64,000 bases of DNA. It comes from Gnetum montanum. Taxonomy: Eukaryota; Streptophyta; Gnetopsida; Gnetales; Gnetaceae. The position numbers were made by a program, and so were the translations under genes. This document shows, piece by piece, positions 11,500-23,526 of the stretch (positions are counted from its first letter, which is position 1; the number at the start of each line of letters is the position of its first letter). The notes under the pieces are model-generated. The model did not search any database, was not told the DNA's origin, and saw only the letters and a program-made list of their open reading frames with translations. The DNA lies in contig MNCI01003938.1 in NCBI GenBank assembly GCA_015680685.1, forward strand, positions 784,070 to 848,069. Reading direction: 5' to 3'.

Positions 11500-12615
11500 A
11501 ATGATATATATTTTAGAAAATATTAAATCACACACACTATCAACCAACAACAATTTCTCTCCCACATGGAAATGACAATGCAATGTATAGCAAACACATT
11601 CATTGGAGAAATAATGCGATATACAATGAAGAAAATTGTAGTGATCAACCTTATGCAGGGGTTTCTTATGATCATGATCACCCTGACAATACTTAAAGAA
11701 TACATTCACCCAAGGTAGATGATCTTGGAGGAGATAACATAAGTCCTAAATTAGGGGAAGCCTCAAGGCCTAAGACCTTCTCTAAACCCAGAAACAATAA
11801 ATCAAGGGATCCCAAAGAACACCATAGAAGCCATGACAATTCTTCCTCTTTTCCTTCAATGTCTAGTTTTGATGAAGATGAATGTAGGCATAGGGATAGA
11901 GCTCCAATAAAGGGTCAGATTAAAAACTAGAATCGAACCCATGAGAAAGGTCAAAGATAGCATCATCACAATCAAAAAAATAAAGATAGAAATTTCCCTT
12001 ACAGCCTATTTGATGATGATGAATCCTTGCTAGTCACTAAGAGTTAATGCAGATCATAGAGGTAGTAAAGATATATCATAGGCATCACAAAAAGAGTCAT
12101 CTACCTAAGCTTGACATGAACAACATTCTTAAATTTGTAGGAGGCTATAATTTAGATCCGAAACATCATTTATAAGCCTTCCATGATGCATGTGATTTCT
12201 ACAACATTGAAAGTGAGTGGCACAAGATTAAGATCTTTCCTAGGATACTAATTGATAGAGTTGAAGTGTGGTATAGATCATTGAGACCAAATTCAATCCA
12301 ATGATGGTCTACAATGGTAGAACTTTTCAATGAGAAATACCAAACCTATGCAGGAGTGTCCCACTTGAGGAGATAGATCTAAGAGTGGAAGCAAGTACAA
12401 CATGAACCCTTGGACATGGGCTTAGATAGATATTATGCCTTACTAAATAGATGCCTAAGCCATGGTTTCTCTAAGAAAAGGTAACTTTTCCATGTCATAG
12501 ATGGGCTTCATAATGAAATAAGGGAGACCCTTGGGATGTATGTCATAGGGCACTTATACAAGCTTTAAGCCCATTAGATTCGAGANGATGAAACTACTTT
12601 TGATAAGGTGATTCC
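11500..12615 (+). pseudogene. gag of element B, first part
   Basis: Broken frames carry the gag pattern shared with A, C and D: a basic Ser/Asp/His-rich leader, then the capsid-like core near 12100-12500 with E-x-W-Y-R-S-L-R/K-P-N-S, M-V-E-L-F-N-E-K/R-Y-Q-T-Y, E-W-K-Q-x-x-H-E-P-L-D and a final D-G-L-x-x-E-T-R-E/x-T-L-G-M-Y motif. The frame runs into element A at 12621 and resumes at 21392. The A insertion separates the two halves at the point corresponding to residues shortly before the K-T-L-x-I-x-K-x-T segment of D. Confidence 0.8.
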
Positions 12616-12620
12616 ACAAC

Positions 12621-13452
12621 TAATGACTCATGAAGTGTTGGCTATGATATTGCACCCATGATATCGCATACGCGATATCATGTACGCGATATTGTAGCTT
12701 GTCTCCTCATATATAAATAAGAGGTAGAAAGATCTAGTAGGCAGTTTTTGGAGTTTTGAGAGTTTTTAGAAGTTTTTAAGTCTTTAGTTTTTAGTAGTTT
12801 CCCTCTCAACACTTTTCTCCCAGTGCATGCCCGTAGTGTGATGATTGTAATTATATGACATCCTTATTCAAGTGTGACATACTTGGACATGCACATGACT
12901 GGCAATAAAGATCGAGATTACTTCATCATTGTAGCATCCACTTAGCTTAATTATTCATTTAATTTTTATTGTTATCTATTGATTTCTTAGTTAATATCTC
13001 TTTACCCTTATACGTGGAATGAGTATGACTTAATCACAAACATTTAAGTGTGACTACTTGGTAACCTAGTAGCATACCTAGGCCATGCGTTTGGTAATCC
13101 CAGTGGTATTCATGCATAAGCTCCAAGATGTGTATGGATGATTAAGGAATAGATGCTCATCATACTTAGGCTAGTTTAGATTCTCTCTCACACACTCTCT
13201 CTCTCCTAGTTTAGTTAATATTATTTACCATCGCACCTAGGAGTAGCATTAGTTAGGAACACATCATACACCTCACTCTGGACTAAACCATATGTGACAA
13301 AGCTAATACTAGTCCAAGTGGAAGACAACAAACTACAATCTACAAGTAACCATCTAGATACCACAACTAGTCCATCTATGGAGTTCAACTGGATCATGCA
13401 TGAAACACTCGTATTTGTATGGTTGAGTGTAGGGGTACTTCGCCACTCATCA
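12621..13452 (+). repeat. 5' LTR of element A
   Basis: 832 bp, with start slightly diverged (TAATGACTCATGAA for TGATGAGTCATGAA) and end CACTCATCA. The U3 has GATATCGCATACGCGATATC-type palindromes (about 12655-12695). TATA box TATATAAATAA at 12710-12720. AATAAA at 12904-12909 is a likely polyadenylation signal in R. Confidence 0.9.
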
Positions 13453-13453
13453 T

Positions 13454-13470
13454 TGGCACCATTTTGGGGA
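13454..13470 (+). promoter_or_regulatory. Primer binding site of element A
   Basis: TGGCACCATTTTGGGGA one base after the LTR end. It resembles the plant Asp-tRNA 3'-end complement (TGGCGCCGTTGCCGGGGA) with several substitutions, and matches the PBS of C and D at most positions. Confidence 0.75.
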
Positions 13471-13609
13471 TGGTGCTAGTTATCTAGATTAGTTATATCA
13501 TACAAGGTCGCTATATAGGAATTAACAATATATCTTTTAGGAAGAAATAATCACAAAAGGTCACATACAAATTCACATACAATTTCACAACCATACCTCT
13601 CCTACAAGA

Positions 13610-15590
13610 CTACGATAACGCCATATCTAGTGAGGCAATTCATTAGAGAACCAACGAATTATATGACAATGAAGATTGGAGTATGTAAGCTAAGGTGGGG
13701 GTTTCTTATAAACATAAATGAAGGCAACATCATCCCAACACACGGAAGCATAACTTACTTGATGACGATGAACCCCTACTAGCCACTACAAGCCTAACAC
13801 ACATACAAGAGGCTATTCGAATCTCTCGTAGGCATCGTAAAGAGAGCTGCCTACCTAGGCTCGATTTAAAAAACTTTTTCAATTTCTCAGGAGGCTATGA
13901 ATTAGATCCATAACAACATTTACAAGCCTTCTATGATTCTTGTGCATGGAACAACATTGATAATGGTTGGCAAAAAATCAAGCTCTTTTCTATGACACTT
14001 GTTGACTAAGCAAAAGTATTGTATAGATCATTAAAACCAAATTCAATATGACATTGGCCAACAATGGTAGAACTCTTTAATGAAAGATATCAAACCTATG
14101 TAAGGGTGTTAGCCTTGAGGAAACAAATCCAAGAGTGGAAGCAAGCACATCATGAACCCTTGGACATGGCCTTAGAAAGATATTATGCACTGTTAAACAA
14201 CTGTCCAGGCCATGAGTTCTCTAAGGAAATGCTAATGTACCATTTCATTGATGGGCTTCGTGATGAAACAAGAGAGACCCTAGGGATGTATGTCTAAGGT
14301 CACCTATACAAACTATGAATCCATCAATTCCAAGAACTTATGAAGCATGTAGCAAAAGAAGAAGGTGAAATAGCTAGATTGGAGAGTGTTGAAAAACATC
14401 AATGGGACCAAAATCTTAACTTAATAGAGGTCCATAATCACAAAGAGGAGAAATCAACCTATCTTAAGGAAGAAGAACCATCTTTGCCAGTACAACAACC
14501 ATTAGATGAAATTTAGGTAAAGATTAATAAGATGCTAGAATGGATGCATAAAAAATGTGGGGAATATATCAATAATATTGGAGATAAAGTTTTGACAACC
14601 CGAGAAGCAGGACAAAATGTCATTAGCCAATTGGAAAGAAGGGATGAAGAAAATTAGAGCTCAACTGCCAATCATATGTATGAATGTAACATTTTCCTGT
14701 ATGATCACCCCAAGGGCCAATGCCCAATCTTGTTACATTTATATGAGCATTGGGGAAGCATGTTACACCTAGAGTTTGTATAGAGATACTATGTTCGATC
14801 ATAGTGGTAACAATCCTAGTCATGGAGAAAGCCAGCCCTAAACTGAAGACACCCTTTGTATCATTCAAATTCAAATGCTTATCTAGTTCAACATCCTGTT
14901 TCCCCAACTGGGTCAACATGCTTTATCTGGCTGCATTATTATTCTCCTCAATACTATTAGCCCATGTCCCCAACACAACCACCACCTTGTGAACCTTACA
15001 CTTCTTCTAAATTTCAACATTCTCATCCTTTTCCTCCTTCTACATCACCACCAACTGTTCCTAAATTGTCTACACCACAGCAACATCCCACGAATCTTAC
15101 TTGTGCTACTATTGCCAATAGGAGTGAGAGACCTCCTCAACATCAAAGGTGTGCCTTTTTTAGACATGACCTTAGGAAGGGACAACATAGTTTCGAGGCC
15201 ACTACATTCTCCAACTCAGCACAAGTCCAACATTGTGGTGCATTCTTCTCTTCGAACCCAATGCCTCATGTCACTTCATTAGGGCCACCAATTAACACTC
15301 TAACAACCATACGACCCAATGAATATAGCCATGGAGGACAACATCTTGATCCTTGCATACCATCTTACAGTCTCAACTATCATAGTGGGTCAACTCTTTA
15401 CCCAAGAACCACATGTTACAAATTGCCCCACTATGCGTACTATAATTAGGTGTGTGAACCCCAATGGGGTAAGTATGACCAAGTTTCAATATTTCCAACA
15501 TGCAAGGATCCTCATCTTTCATTTATTAATCCTTGCCATGCTCAATCATTTTGTTATGGGCGATATCCCCCATTCTAATAACAAATAGGA
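13610..15590 (+). pseudogene. gag of element A with proline-rich tail
   Basis: The longest clean piece is 14064-14297 (M-V-E-L-F-N-E-R-Y-Q-T-Y through T-R-E-T-L-G-M-Y-V), the capsid-like core. Downstream are a helical V-A-K-E-E-G-E-I segment (14350), a zinc-knuckle-like Y-E-C-N-I-F-L-Y-D-H-P-K-G-Q-C-P (14685-14730; in C and D this is C-x2-C-x3-H-x4-C), and a Pro/Ser/Thr/His-rich tail open at 14964-15449. In-frame stops before, inside and after the core break it. In this family gag forms the particle that packages element RNA, so an element lacking pol would still need a functional gag from itself or a partner. Confidence 0.8.
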
Positions 15591-17532
15591 TTAATAAATA
15601 TTTTTCATTTTCTTTAATTTTATAGTTTTTTGTTTTCTAGTTTTTCATTTTTCAATTTCTTGTTTTATCTTTTTGTATTTTTATCTTTTTATAAGTAATC
15701 TCATCAATGAATGAAACACTCATGTGGCTCATTGAGGTGTGTTCTATGTTATCGAGTCTCGAGAGACCAATTATTTGGATAGTGAGCCCATTACAACCAT
15801 CCATCCATTCTACAAATAAGAGGTTCTATTTGAGGGTACAATAATATTCTTGACATTCTTAAAACTTAAAATTAATTTTGTGTCCATTGTACCCAACATG
15901 AAGAAGGATGAACCAAGAGGGGATGATTAAGGTGTGACATCAAGGGAAGTTGCAGATTCTCTTTGGTGACATCTACGAGAGTTATCATGCAATGTGGTTG
16001 TACTAAGATCCTTGTAGATCTAATGCAAAATGGAAGTAAGAGTAATCAAAAGGCACTAAAAAATCCAATGCTAATCTAGGGGATCCCATTGGAAAGACAT
16101 GCACCCATGCCTGAAGGTTAGTGGCTTCTCTGGATTTAGCAATAAAAAAGAGAGAGAGAAAAAGACACATAAATAAAGTGCCATAAAACAAAAATCACTC
16201 CTCCCTTGAACACAATGCCAAGTGATCGTACGCCTTATTGTTATGGTACTCTCATAGTCGCTCATCATGGGATGAAATAATGTGGTGTCATTGATCAGAG
16301 GAATGGACTTGGTACTGATCTTGGAACAATAGGTTAATGACATGTTAATCATGCATTAAATGCAAAATTTATTGTACCCTAGGCCAGTTACCTCATGTCC
16401 CCATCTCTACAATCCCTTCTATGCCCCCGTTTCATCTCGTTGTTCACATAATTATAGCTTTGTCTTGTATAGCATGGAATTTCTACCTAATTCTGGTGAT
16501 ACTTACATGTGTGTATTTTGTGGAACTAGTGTGGATTACATTTAACCCTTCTAGTGCCCATGGACACTTTTAAGTGTGGTTATGCAAGGGCATTATAGGT
16601 TGGAACCTACTTTGGGTAGGACCCACTTGCGTAATTTTTGTGATTTGCACTCATAACACATCTTCCACATACCATCTATTACCCTCAGCATATTTTTAGC
16701 AATGTTCTTTTCCTTATAACTATCCCTTTGGTTCAAACGTTTTGATGAACCATCACATAGCCTTTTTCTCTCCCTTACCACCCGAGGTCCTTATTGATAA
16801 ATTCCACACCATCATAATTATTTGTGCCTTCAGAACTAGTTAAATTACCCTAGAACCCTTTAACACTTGTCCACATGTCCTTAGTTTCCATTGTTCACTT
16901 TAGAAAAAAAATTTAAAAATTTGATATATTCCATAGTGCCTTAACATTGATAGGCTGCAACATTGCATACATGATATCATAGCCGACGCGATATCATGTC
17001 CACAATATCACGTACACGATATCGCATTCCATAAAACTATATATACATGACCCCCCATGCTACTTACCATCATTTTCAACTGTTCACAGAGGGGGAAGTC
17101 TTTCAACTTTCTCTCTACGACTTACGATTGCACATCCCATGCTTTCATATTCATTACTCGCTCGTTGGTCCTCCGATTTTCATCCTGTTTGGACCTACTT
17201 GAACTTGGAGTGATTAGCTCGGTCGTGGGGGAGGGGCACACACCAAATAGAGCATAACTTTTTTGAAATTTTTCATCACCCAAAGGACATTATCAAGGGT
17301 AATTAGCTATAAAATTAAGGATAAAAGTGTCAAAAACAATTTCATCCCCTTAGTTATACCAGGAAACTAGATTTGGGAAACCACCTAAGCAAAGAGGACT
17401 TACTATTATAATCTTTTAGGGACATTTTAATTAACATCACATAGAGATAAAACAATTCAATTAATGCAAGTAGTAAGGTATAGCCTAACTTTGGAAACAA
17501 CCTTACCAATGATTGGCCCCGTGTGATTGCAG
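15591..17532 (+). other. Non-coding spacer of element A between gag and ORF2
   Basis: Starts with a long T-rich tract (15600-15690). The segment up to about 16540 has a counterpart in B (22690-23530), including AATAAGAGGTTCT and GTGACATCAAGGG boxes. About 1.4 kb (16560-17930) has no counterpart in B, and includes the U3-like cluster at 16945-17050 described separately. The ORFs seen here on either strand are short and not shared. Confidence 0.6.
16945..17050 (+). promoter_or_regulatory. Internal U3-like palindrome cluster with TATA sequence upstream of ORF2
   Basis: Repeats of GATATCATAG, GCGATATCATG, CAATATCACGTAC and ACGATATCGCATT lie within 80 bp and are followed by CTATATATACATG at about 17037. 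The same word type and the same arrangement (palindromes then TATA) occur at the U3-R border of the LTRs. It lies about 490 bp before the ORF2 start codon at 17533. It could be a fragment of an inserted LTR or an internal promoter. The rest of an LTR (R/U5 landmarks) is not visible after it. Confidence 0.5.
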
Positions 17533-20285
17533 ATGGCCCCAAAATGTGGACAACAGGAAGGTCCTGCTCAAGGTGGATTCAAAAACCCAAGGAGAGGTGA
17601 AGGACAAGTTCCTGCTAGATAGCATGTAGAGTAAGAGGAGTAATCATTTAGTATCCACCAAGAGGACCCTACTACTATATAATCAAGGCAGGTGGAAGGA
17701 GGAGCTGCTGCAATGTCTAAATAGGGACAACATCTCACGTTGTCCTAGGATTGTGTTCAGGCTATCCATGAAAGGTCCATATTCACTGCAGTGATTGTGG
17801 AATTAAATTTTGAATCTTTCATAGAATTTTCTCTAGAGGTCATTAGGGATCACCTTAAAGGGTCCCCATTATGGCCTATCCTATTTGAAAGCCGTGCCTA
17901 GTACTTAGGGAAAACATACCAATTTTGGCACAACAAGGAACAAGGCACCATGGTTAACGTTTGTGATGTGATAGTTGATTTCTCTATTCAAGCCATTTTA
18001 GAAGTATTAAACCTCCTGAATATAGGGCCAAAGGTTGCTCATTTTTCTACCTACTCAGACCTTGATGCACGACGAGTTTGGTTAGGAAGGGCATATGGCA
18101 AGAAGGATAAGATGTTTGGGGAGTTGATAATGGAAGAGAGGATCTATTTAAAAATAGGAACTTATCACATCTTTCCCAAAAAAGGCCTAAAAGGAATTTC
18201 AACATATGCGGTAAGAGGATGTGTAGTGTTTATGGTAAAGGTTAATGCTAACCTACCTCATCTATATTTTACAGAGATCCTAAGGAGGTTTGAAGAGCGG
18301 AAGACAAGGAAGCTTACATTGCCCTTTCCTTGTCTTATTAGGGAGCTAGGTAGACATGCTAACATCATAGGATACACCAATGATGTCCTTCAAAAAGCCA
18401 AAAATGCTTTATATGCCAAACTGCTAAAGCCACTAGTTGCAAGGAAAATCACTGGTGAGATGCTAGGATCAGAACAAGCAAAAGAAAAGATGGTAGGGCC
18501 AACTGCAACTCAACTTGCAAGACCTAGCCAACTTCCAAGCACAGGACCTAGCCAACAATAAGAAGTAGGGCCTAGCATGGGCTAGCAAGATGAACTACTA
18601 CCGCTACAAGATTACAGATCGTCAATGAGCCACCTTAGAGCCATCGCTCAGATGTTTAGTTGGGGAAGTCATGATGATGCAAATCTCTTCCACATCATTG
18701 ATGATGCCATATAGCCCATAGTTTCTTTGGATCATGCAAGGGGTGAAGTGTCCATCCATATAGGGGAAGGGGATAGCACTTGGTCACAACAGATCTCAGG
18801 GAACGGTGCATCTTTTCAAGTGTAATTAAAAATTGGTGAAGGGGCCATGGTGGTGGTCATGCAGCACCAGGATGTAGTAGGAGTCATAGAAGTGGTCATA
18901 GACCACATTGAAGAATCGTTCAATGTACCTATTGTGCCACCAGTAGACCTTACAGAAGCATGGGATGCTCAAACTCTGGCCAAAACCTCAATGACTTCTA
19001 CGGAACATGAGGATGTACTTGACTGATTACTACAAATAGGACAAGTAATGATGTCCTTGTTTGACATCCCATAGGATGTTATGGCAATTCAATCAAATCT
19101 CATTTCCACCAAAGAGAAGCTGGTCTTGACAGAGATGAGGGCTGAGCACGCTGAAGTAGAGGTGTAAAGATTGCAAGAAAGGCTCGTGACCCTGTAAGCA
19201 GCACAGTGCGATCCTTCCCAATTTGTTCCTGCAAACTAGATAGACATTTTTCAAACTAATCAACTTACCAAAATACTGACAAAGAATATAAGGTGGTGGA
19301 AGAAAAAGAGAAGGTTGTTTAGGATGCCTCTGTGACAGAAGTGCAAGCTTATGCTAACACCAAGGCACTCAAAGCCTTACAAGAGGAAAACAAGGAACTT
19401 GTTGCTAATAACCTTCGGTTGACCTTTGTGGAAAAATAAAAGAATGTTCTTGAAGAACATTTTCAATAGTTGGGAGAATAACTAGTTAGGATTAACTAGG
19501 ACATGAACCATTTAGCGAGGGAAAATTGAACCCTCTTGATGAAGGAGGTATGCACCATCTGTCAGAAGATGGCTATTAAAATAAGCATGTGGTAGAATGA
19601 GGCTAAACGACATGAGAAACTAAAGGAGCATTTCTGGGACCAAGTGGGAATGTATAAAAAAATCATTAAGAATGAGATCCATATGGCCAAGGCCCACATC
19701 AATGCTCTTAGTGCTCAACACACTAACTAGTGGGCCATATTGGACACTTATGTATTTGCCCACCAGGTGGAAGTTAAGAACTAGGACCTACAGATCCAAG
19801 ACCTTACTGAGTACATGGAGTTGGCAAACCTATGGTATGCCAACCTTGTCATGTTAACAACAGGGTGCCTGAGAATAGAGCTTGAGCAATAGGTAGCCAC
19901 CACCTATGTCAAATATGAAATAGAATTTGCAGAACTCAAGAAATTATTGCAAAAATTGGAGGTTGCAAATTCTGAAATCGAGGTGGTTAAAGTAAGCTAC
20001 CAGGGGAAAAAAGGTATCGAAATAGACTTGTAGATTTTCATAAATACAGAGACAAAGCCAGAGCTTACGAGGAGGAACAACAGGTATTTGCAGCTTGGTA
20101 TGTCAAAGCAAATAAAATATTTCTGCAACTACTGTGCCCAGGGGAGGTGCCAACTCCATCAAACATCAGAACATTGGCATGGATGGCATAGGATCCCTAA
20201 ACTAAAGAGGAGAAACTCTAGGCCATACTTTAATGCTATCAAGTTCCAAGACCTGGAGCATAAGATAAGGGAAATGCACCCATGA
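17533..20285 (+). pseudogene. ORF2 of element A, unknown function (conserved block plus coiled-coil-like region)
   Basis: ATG at 17533 opens M-A-P-K-C-G-Q-Q-E-G-P and is in frame with the long open section 17950-18561 (203 codons). The conserved block has D-V-I-V-D-F-S, L-N-L, K-V-A-H-F-S-T, R-V-W-L-G-R-A-Y-G-K-K-D-K, G-T-Y, I-S-T-Y-A-V-R-G, L-P-F-P-C-L-I-R-E and I-G-Y-T-N-D-V. After a Pro/Gln linker come about 500 codons rich in Lys/Glu/Leu with heptad-like spacing (about 19100-20280, several frames and stops), typical of a long coiled coil. The block brings to mind the 'putative plant transposon protein' domains of Tat/Athila-type elements, but I could not test that. There is no catalytic motif. 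Stops and a frameshift make this copy non-coding. Confidence 0.7.
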
Positions 20286-20505
20286 AGGAGCCACCACCAC
20301 CAGGAACTACATGAGTTCCATCGATTTTGTAGCTATAGGATTTTCTCTTGCATTCTCCGTGTTGTGTCTCAATTTTATTTTGATTCCACACTGCGGCATG
20401 AACCCATTCTCGTCAATCAATAATCCCATACCTATGCACTGTGTAATCAATGGAACTTGTTCTCCCTTTAACTCAAGGATAATTTTTTATTTAGTCATGG
20501 GGGTA
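20286..20505 (+). other. 3' untranslated end of element A with polypurine-like run
   Basis: Follows ORF2. It ends with a box conserved in B and, inverted, in C and D (GGA-GAG-TTTCATTTAGTCATG, then GGGGGTA) directly before the 3' LTR. The ATGGGGGTA run is the likely polypurine tract for plus-strand priming. Confidence 0.6.
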
Positions 20506-21391
20506 TGATGAGTCATGAATTGTTGGCTATGATATTACACCCATGATATCACGTACACGATATCATGTATGCAATATCACGTACATGATATTGTAGCCTA
20601 GATGCGATCTAGCATACGTGATATTGCAGCCTATCTCCTCATCTATAAATAAGAGGTAGACAGATCTGGTAGGTAGTTTTTGGAGTTTTGAGAGTTTTTA
20701 GAAGTTTTTAAGTTTTTAGTTTTTAGTAGTTTCCCTCTCAACCCTTTTCTCCCAATGCATGCTCGCAGTGTGATGATTGTAATTGTACAGCATCCTTATT
20801 CAAGTGTGACATACTTGGACATGCACATGACCGGTAATAAAGATTGAGATTACTTCATCATTGTAGCATCCACTTAGCTTAATTATTCATTTAATTGTTA
20901 TTGTTATCTATTACTTTCTTAGTTAATATCTCTTTACCCTTATCTCCTAGTAATGTGGAATGAGTACGACTTAATCATGAGCATTTAAGTGTCACTACTT
21001 GGTAACCTAGTAGCGTACCTAGGCCATGCATTTGGTAATCCTAGTGGTAGTCATGCATGAGGTGAAAGATGTGTATGGATAATTAAGGAATGGATGCTCA
21101 TCAAACTTATGCTAGTTTAGATTCTCTCTCACACACACTCTACCTCCTATTTTAGTTAATATTATTTACCATCTCACCGAGGAGTAGCATTAGTTAGGAA
21201 CACATCATACACCTCACTTTGGACTAAACCATACATGACAAAGCTAATACTAGTCCAGGTGGAAAGACAGAAAACTGTGATGTACGAGTAACCATCTAGA
21301 TACCACAACTAGTCCATCTATGGAGTTCGATTGAATCATGCGTGAAATGCTTGTATTCGTATGGTTGAGTGTAGGGGTACCTCACCACTCA
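20506..21391 (+). repeat. 3' LTR of element A
   Basis: 886 bp, TGATGAGTCATGAATTG...CACCACTCA. It has one more set of GATATCATGTA/CGATATC words in U3 (20530-20615) than the 5' LTR, which accounts for much of the length difference. TATA-like TCTATAAATAAG at 20641-20652. AATAAAG at about 20836 lies in the conserved polyadenylation region. Confidence 0.9.
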
Positions 21392-22680
21392 ACAATGAAA
21401 AACCTTGCGAATAGAGAAATCTACTAATGAACTTGAAGCAAAGTTTAATAGGATGAATGGATATGTGAAAACATTACAACTCTCATTGAGACAGTCAAGG
21501 AGAGAATCATGTAAAATAAGCTAGGCGATCATAATCAACAAAGGATACAAAACCAAGAAACAACCAAGAACACTTTTTAGCAAATGTGAAAAATGGCTAA
21601 GAAAAGTGAGGCTATAGACTCAACCATATCTAAAGATAATGGATGTCACATCTACATATATGACCATCTAAAGGGCCATTGCCTAGTCTTGTTGCATCTA
21701 TGAAAGTATTGGTCAGGTACCTTAAATTTGAAGTTTGTGCAAAAGCACATGCCTAGGATATTTCCTCTCCCACAAGGTAATTATAAATAGTCCCACAACC
21801 GATTATACCATCCTAGGAAGACTTTTTACCAGCCTCAACTCAGTCATCAACTATAGTGGTAGTAATCACAGTTGTGAGGGAGGCCACCACCAAATTAGCC
21901 ATCTTTGCTGAAACTATATGGATATTATGTTCAACACCCTATTTCTCCAACTAGTTCTACATGCTCTACTTCCAATCACCACTACCACTTTCCTGAGTAC
22001 CACCAACTCGTGACATCCACTAAAGGATTACTAGCTCGCACCTCTTACCATTCATTCTATCCTCAATATTCTCATTCTCCACCTCATTATATGCCATGAG
22101 CAACAACATAAGAAGGTTTTGCACCACAATGTCAACAAATGAGTGCCACTTGTGCTACAAATGTACATAGACATGTTGACACCAGTGGGTCTCAACTGCA
22201 ATGTAGGAAATGCCAGTTCTAGAGGAAAGGTCGGAAGCCAAAGTAGATCACACATGGGCCCATGGTATCATCGAAGCTAGACAAAGCTAATCTAGTGCAC
22301 CACCTTCCTTATCTCAACCAACATCTTGCAACCATACACATAGGCCACCATCTATCAGTACTCTAATCCCGAATCCAACCAATGAATCTACAAGCATGGG
22401 GAGACAAATACATCCATGCATACCATATCATGATCAAGATGAAATTTTGGGCTAGCCATCCATAATGTTAACACACATCATACCTTGATCCACCGTACAT
22501 TTAACCTTCAAGTGTATGATCAATAATTTTTCTACCCTGCCATCACAACACTAATAGAAACCCAATGGCTGGGTAATGGGTAGTTCCCAATATTTCATAC
22601 ATGCATGAATCCTATTAATCCATGTATTAGTCCTTGTCATGGCCAAATGTTTAGTCGTGGGGGTTATCCCCCATTCTAAT
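21392..22680 (+). pseudogene. gag of element B, second part
   Basis: Resumes the B gag frame with K-T-L-R-I-E-K-S-T-N-E-L-E-A-K-F, matching K-T-L-P-I-Q-K-L-T-T-E-V-S-A-K-V in D. A zinc-knuckle-like Y-D-H-L-K-G-H-C at about 21660 and a Pro/Ser/His-rich tail with many short frames follow. The end of the region has GGGGG-TTAT-CCCCC at 22659-22672, a small hairpin, near the shared box TATCCCCCATTCTAAT also present in A (15566). Confidence 0.75.
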
Positions 22681-23526
22681 CTCTAGGATTTTTAAGTGTT
22701 TTTCATCTTTTTGTTTTACACTTGTCATTTTCCTGTTTCTTGATCTAGATTTTTCCTATTTCATCCAATTTTTTCTAATTTTTGTTTTCATTTTCATTAT
22801 TGAGTAATCTCACTTTGAATAAAATGATGATGTTGTCCATTGAGATGAGGTTTTCTCTATGTTGTCAAATCATAAGGGACTGATTATTCAGACATCGAGA
22901 CCATGTCATCCATCCACCCATTCCATTAATAAGAGGTTCTTACTTTGGTCATAATGATAACCTTTTTCATCATCCAACCTAAAAATAACTTCATAATCAT
23001 TATGTCTAGACACAAAACCAAGGAGAAATGTAAAGGGTGTGACATCAAGGGGATTTTTAGATTCTCTTTGGTCACTTATGTATGTTTTATCATGTTGCTG
23101 AGGTTGTAATCATATCCTTGTGGATCTAACAAAAAATGGAAGTAAGAGTAACTTAAAATGACATAGAATAATTGTAAGTCCCATTGGAAAGATGTGTACC
23201 CATGCCTAAAGGTTGGTAGCTTCTTAGAATAAAAAAAATTGACTAAGTGTGCCATAATAAAGCTCCTTCCTTGGATAAAATGTCAAGTGATGTTACTCCT
23301 CATGGCTATGATAGTCCAATGGTTGTCTACCAATGAGATGAAATGATGTGATGTCACTAAAATGTGGTGTAGACTTGGTTTGAATCTTGGAAAGAAGGAC
23401 TCATGATTATTTGACCATTAATAACACACAAGGTTTCATTGTGACCATGGTAAGACATCTCATTTCCCAACTTCTGCAATCCCTTCTATGATCCATCTCA
23501 TCTCATTGTCCATGTGATCAGAACTT
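22681..23526 (+). other. Non-coding spacer of element B between gag and ORF2
   Basis: T-rich start, then blocks shared with A in the same order (TAATCTCA, TAATAAGAGGTTCT, GTGACATCAAGGG, CAATCCCTTCTATG). Unlike A it goes straight into ORF2 without the palindrome cluster. I see no conserved ORF. Confidence 0.55.

Larger units (their letters stand above)
12621..21391 (+). mobile_element. Element A: non-autonomous LTR retrotransposon nested in B
   Basis: LTRs at 12621-13452 and 20506-21391, both plus. Flanks are ACAAC (12616-12620) and ACAAT (21392-21396), a near-perfect 5-bp duplication that assumes three bases were lost from the LTR's TCATCA end. Removing A rejoins the gag of B with no other loss. 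Contents: PBS, gag with a proline-rich tail, a long non-coding spacer with a U3-like palindrome cluster, ORF2, and a purine run before the 3' LTR. No pol domain. It is younger than B by nesting. Length 8,771 bp. Confidence 0.9.

Noticed and set aside
14623-14919. 98-codon minus-strand frame in gag of A
   Set aside because: Antisense to the gag segment with the zinc-knuckle-like box.
22659-22672. GGGGG-TTAT-CCCCC hairpin as a terminator
   Set aside because: Bacterial-type terminators do not apply here. The hairpin is not kept in A, which has GGGCGATATCCCCC at the same place.
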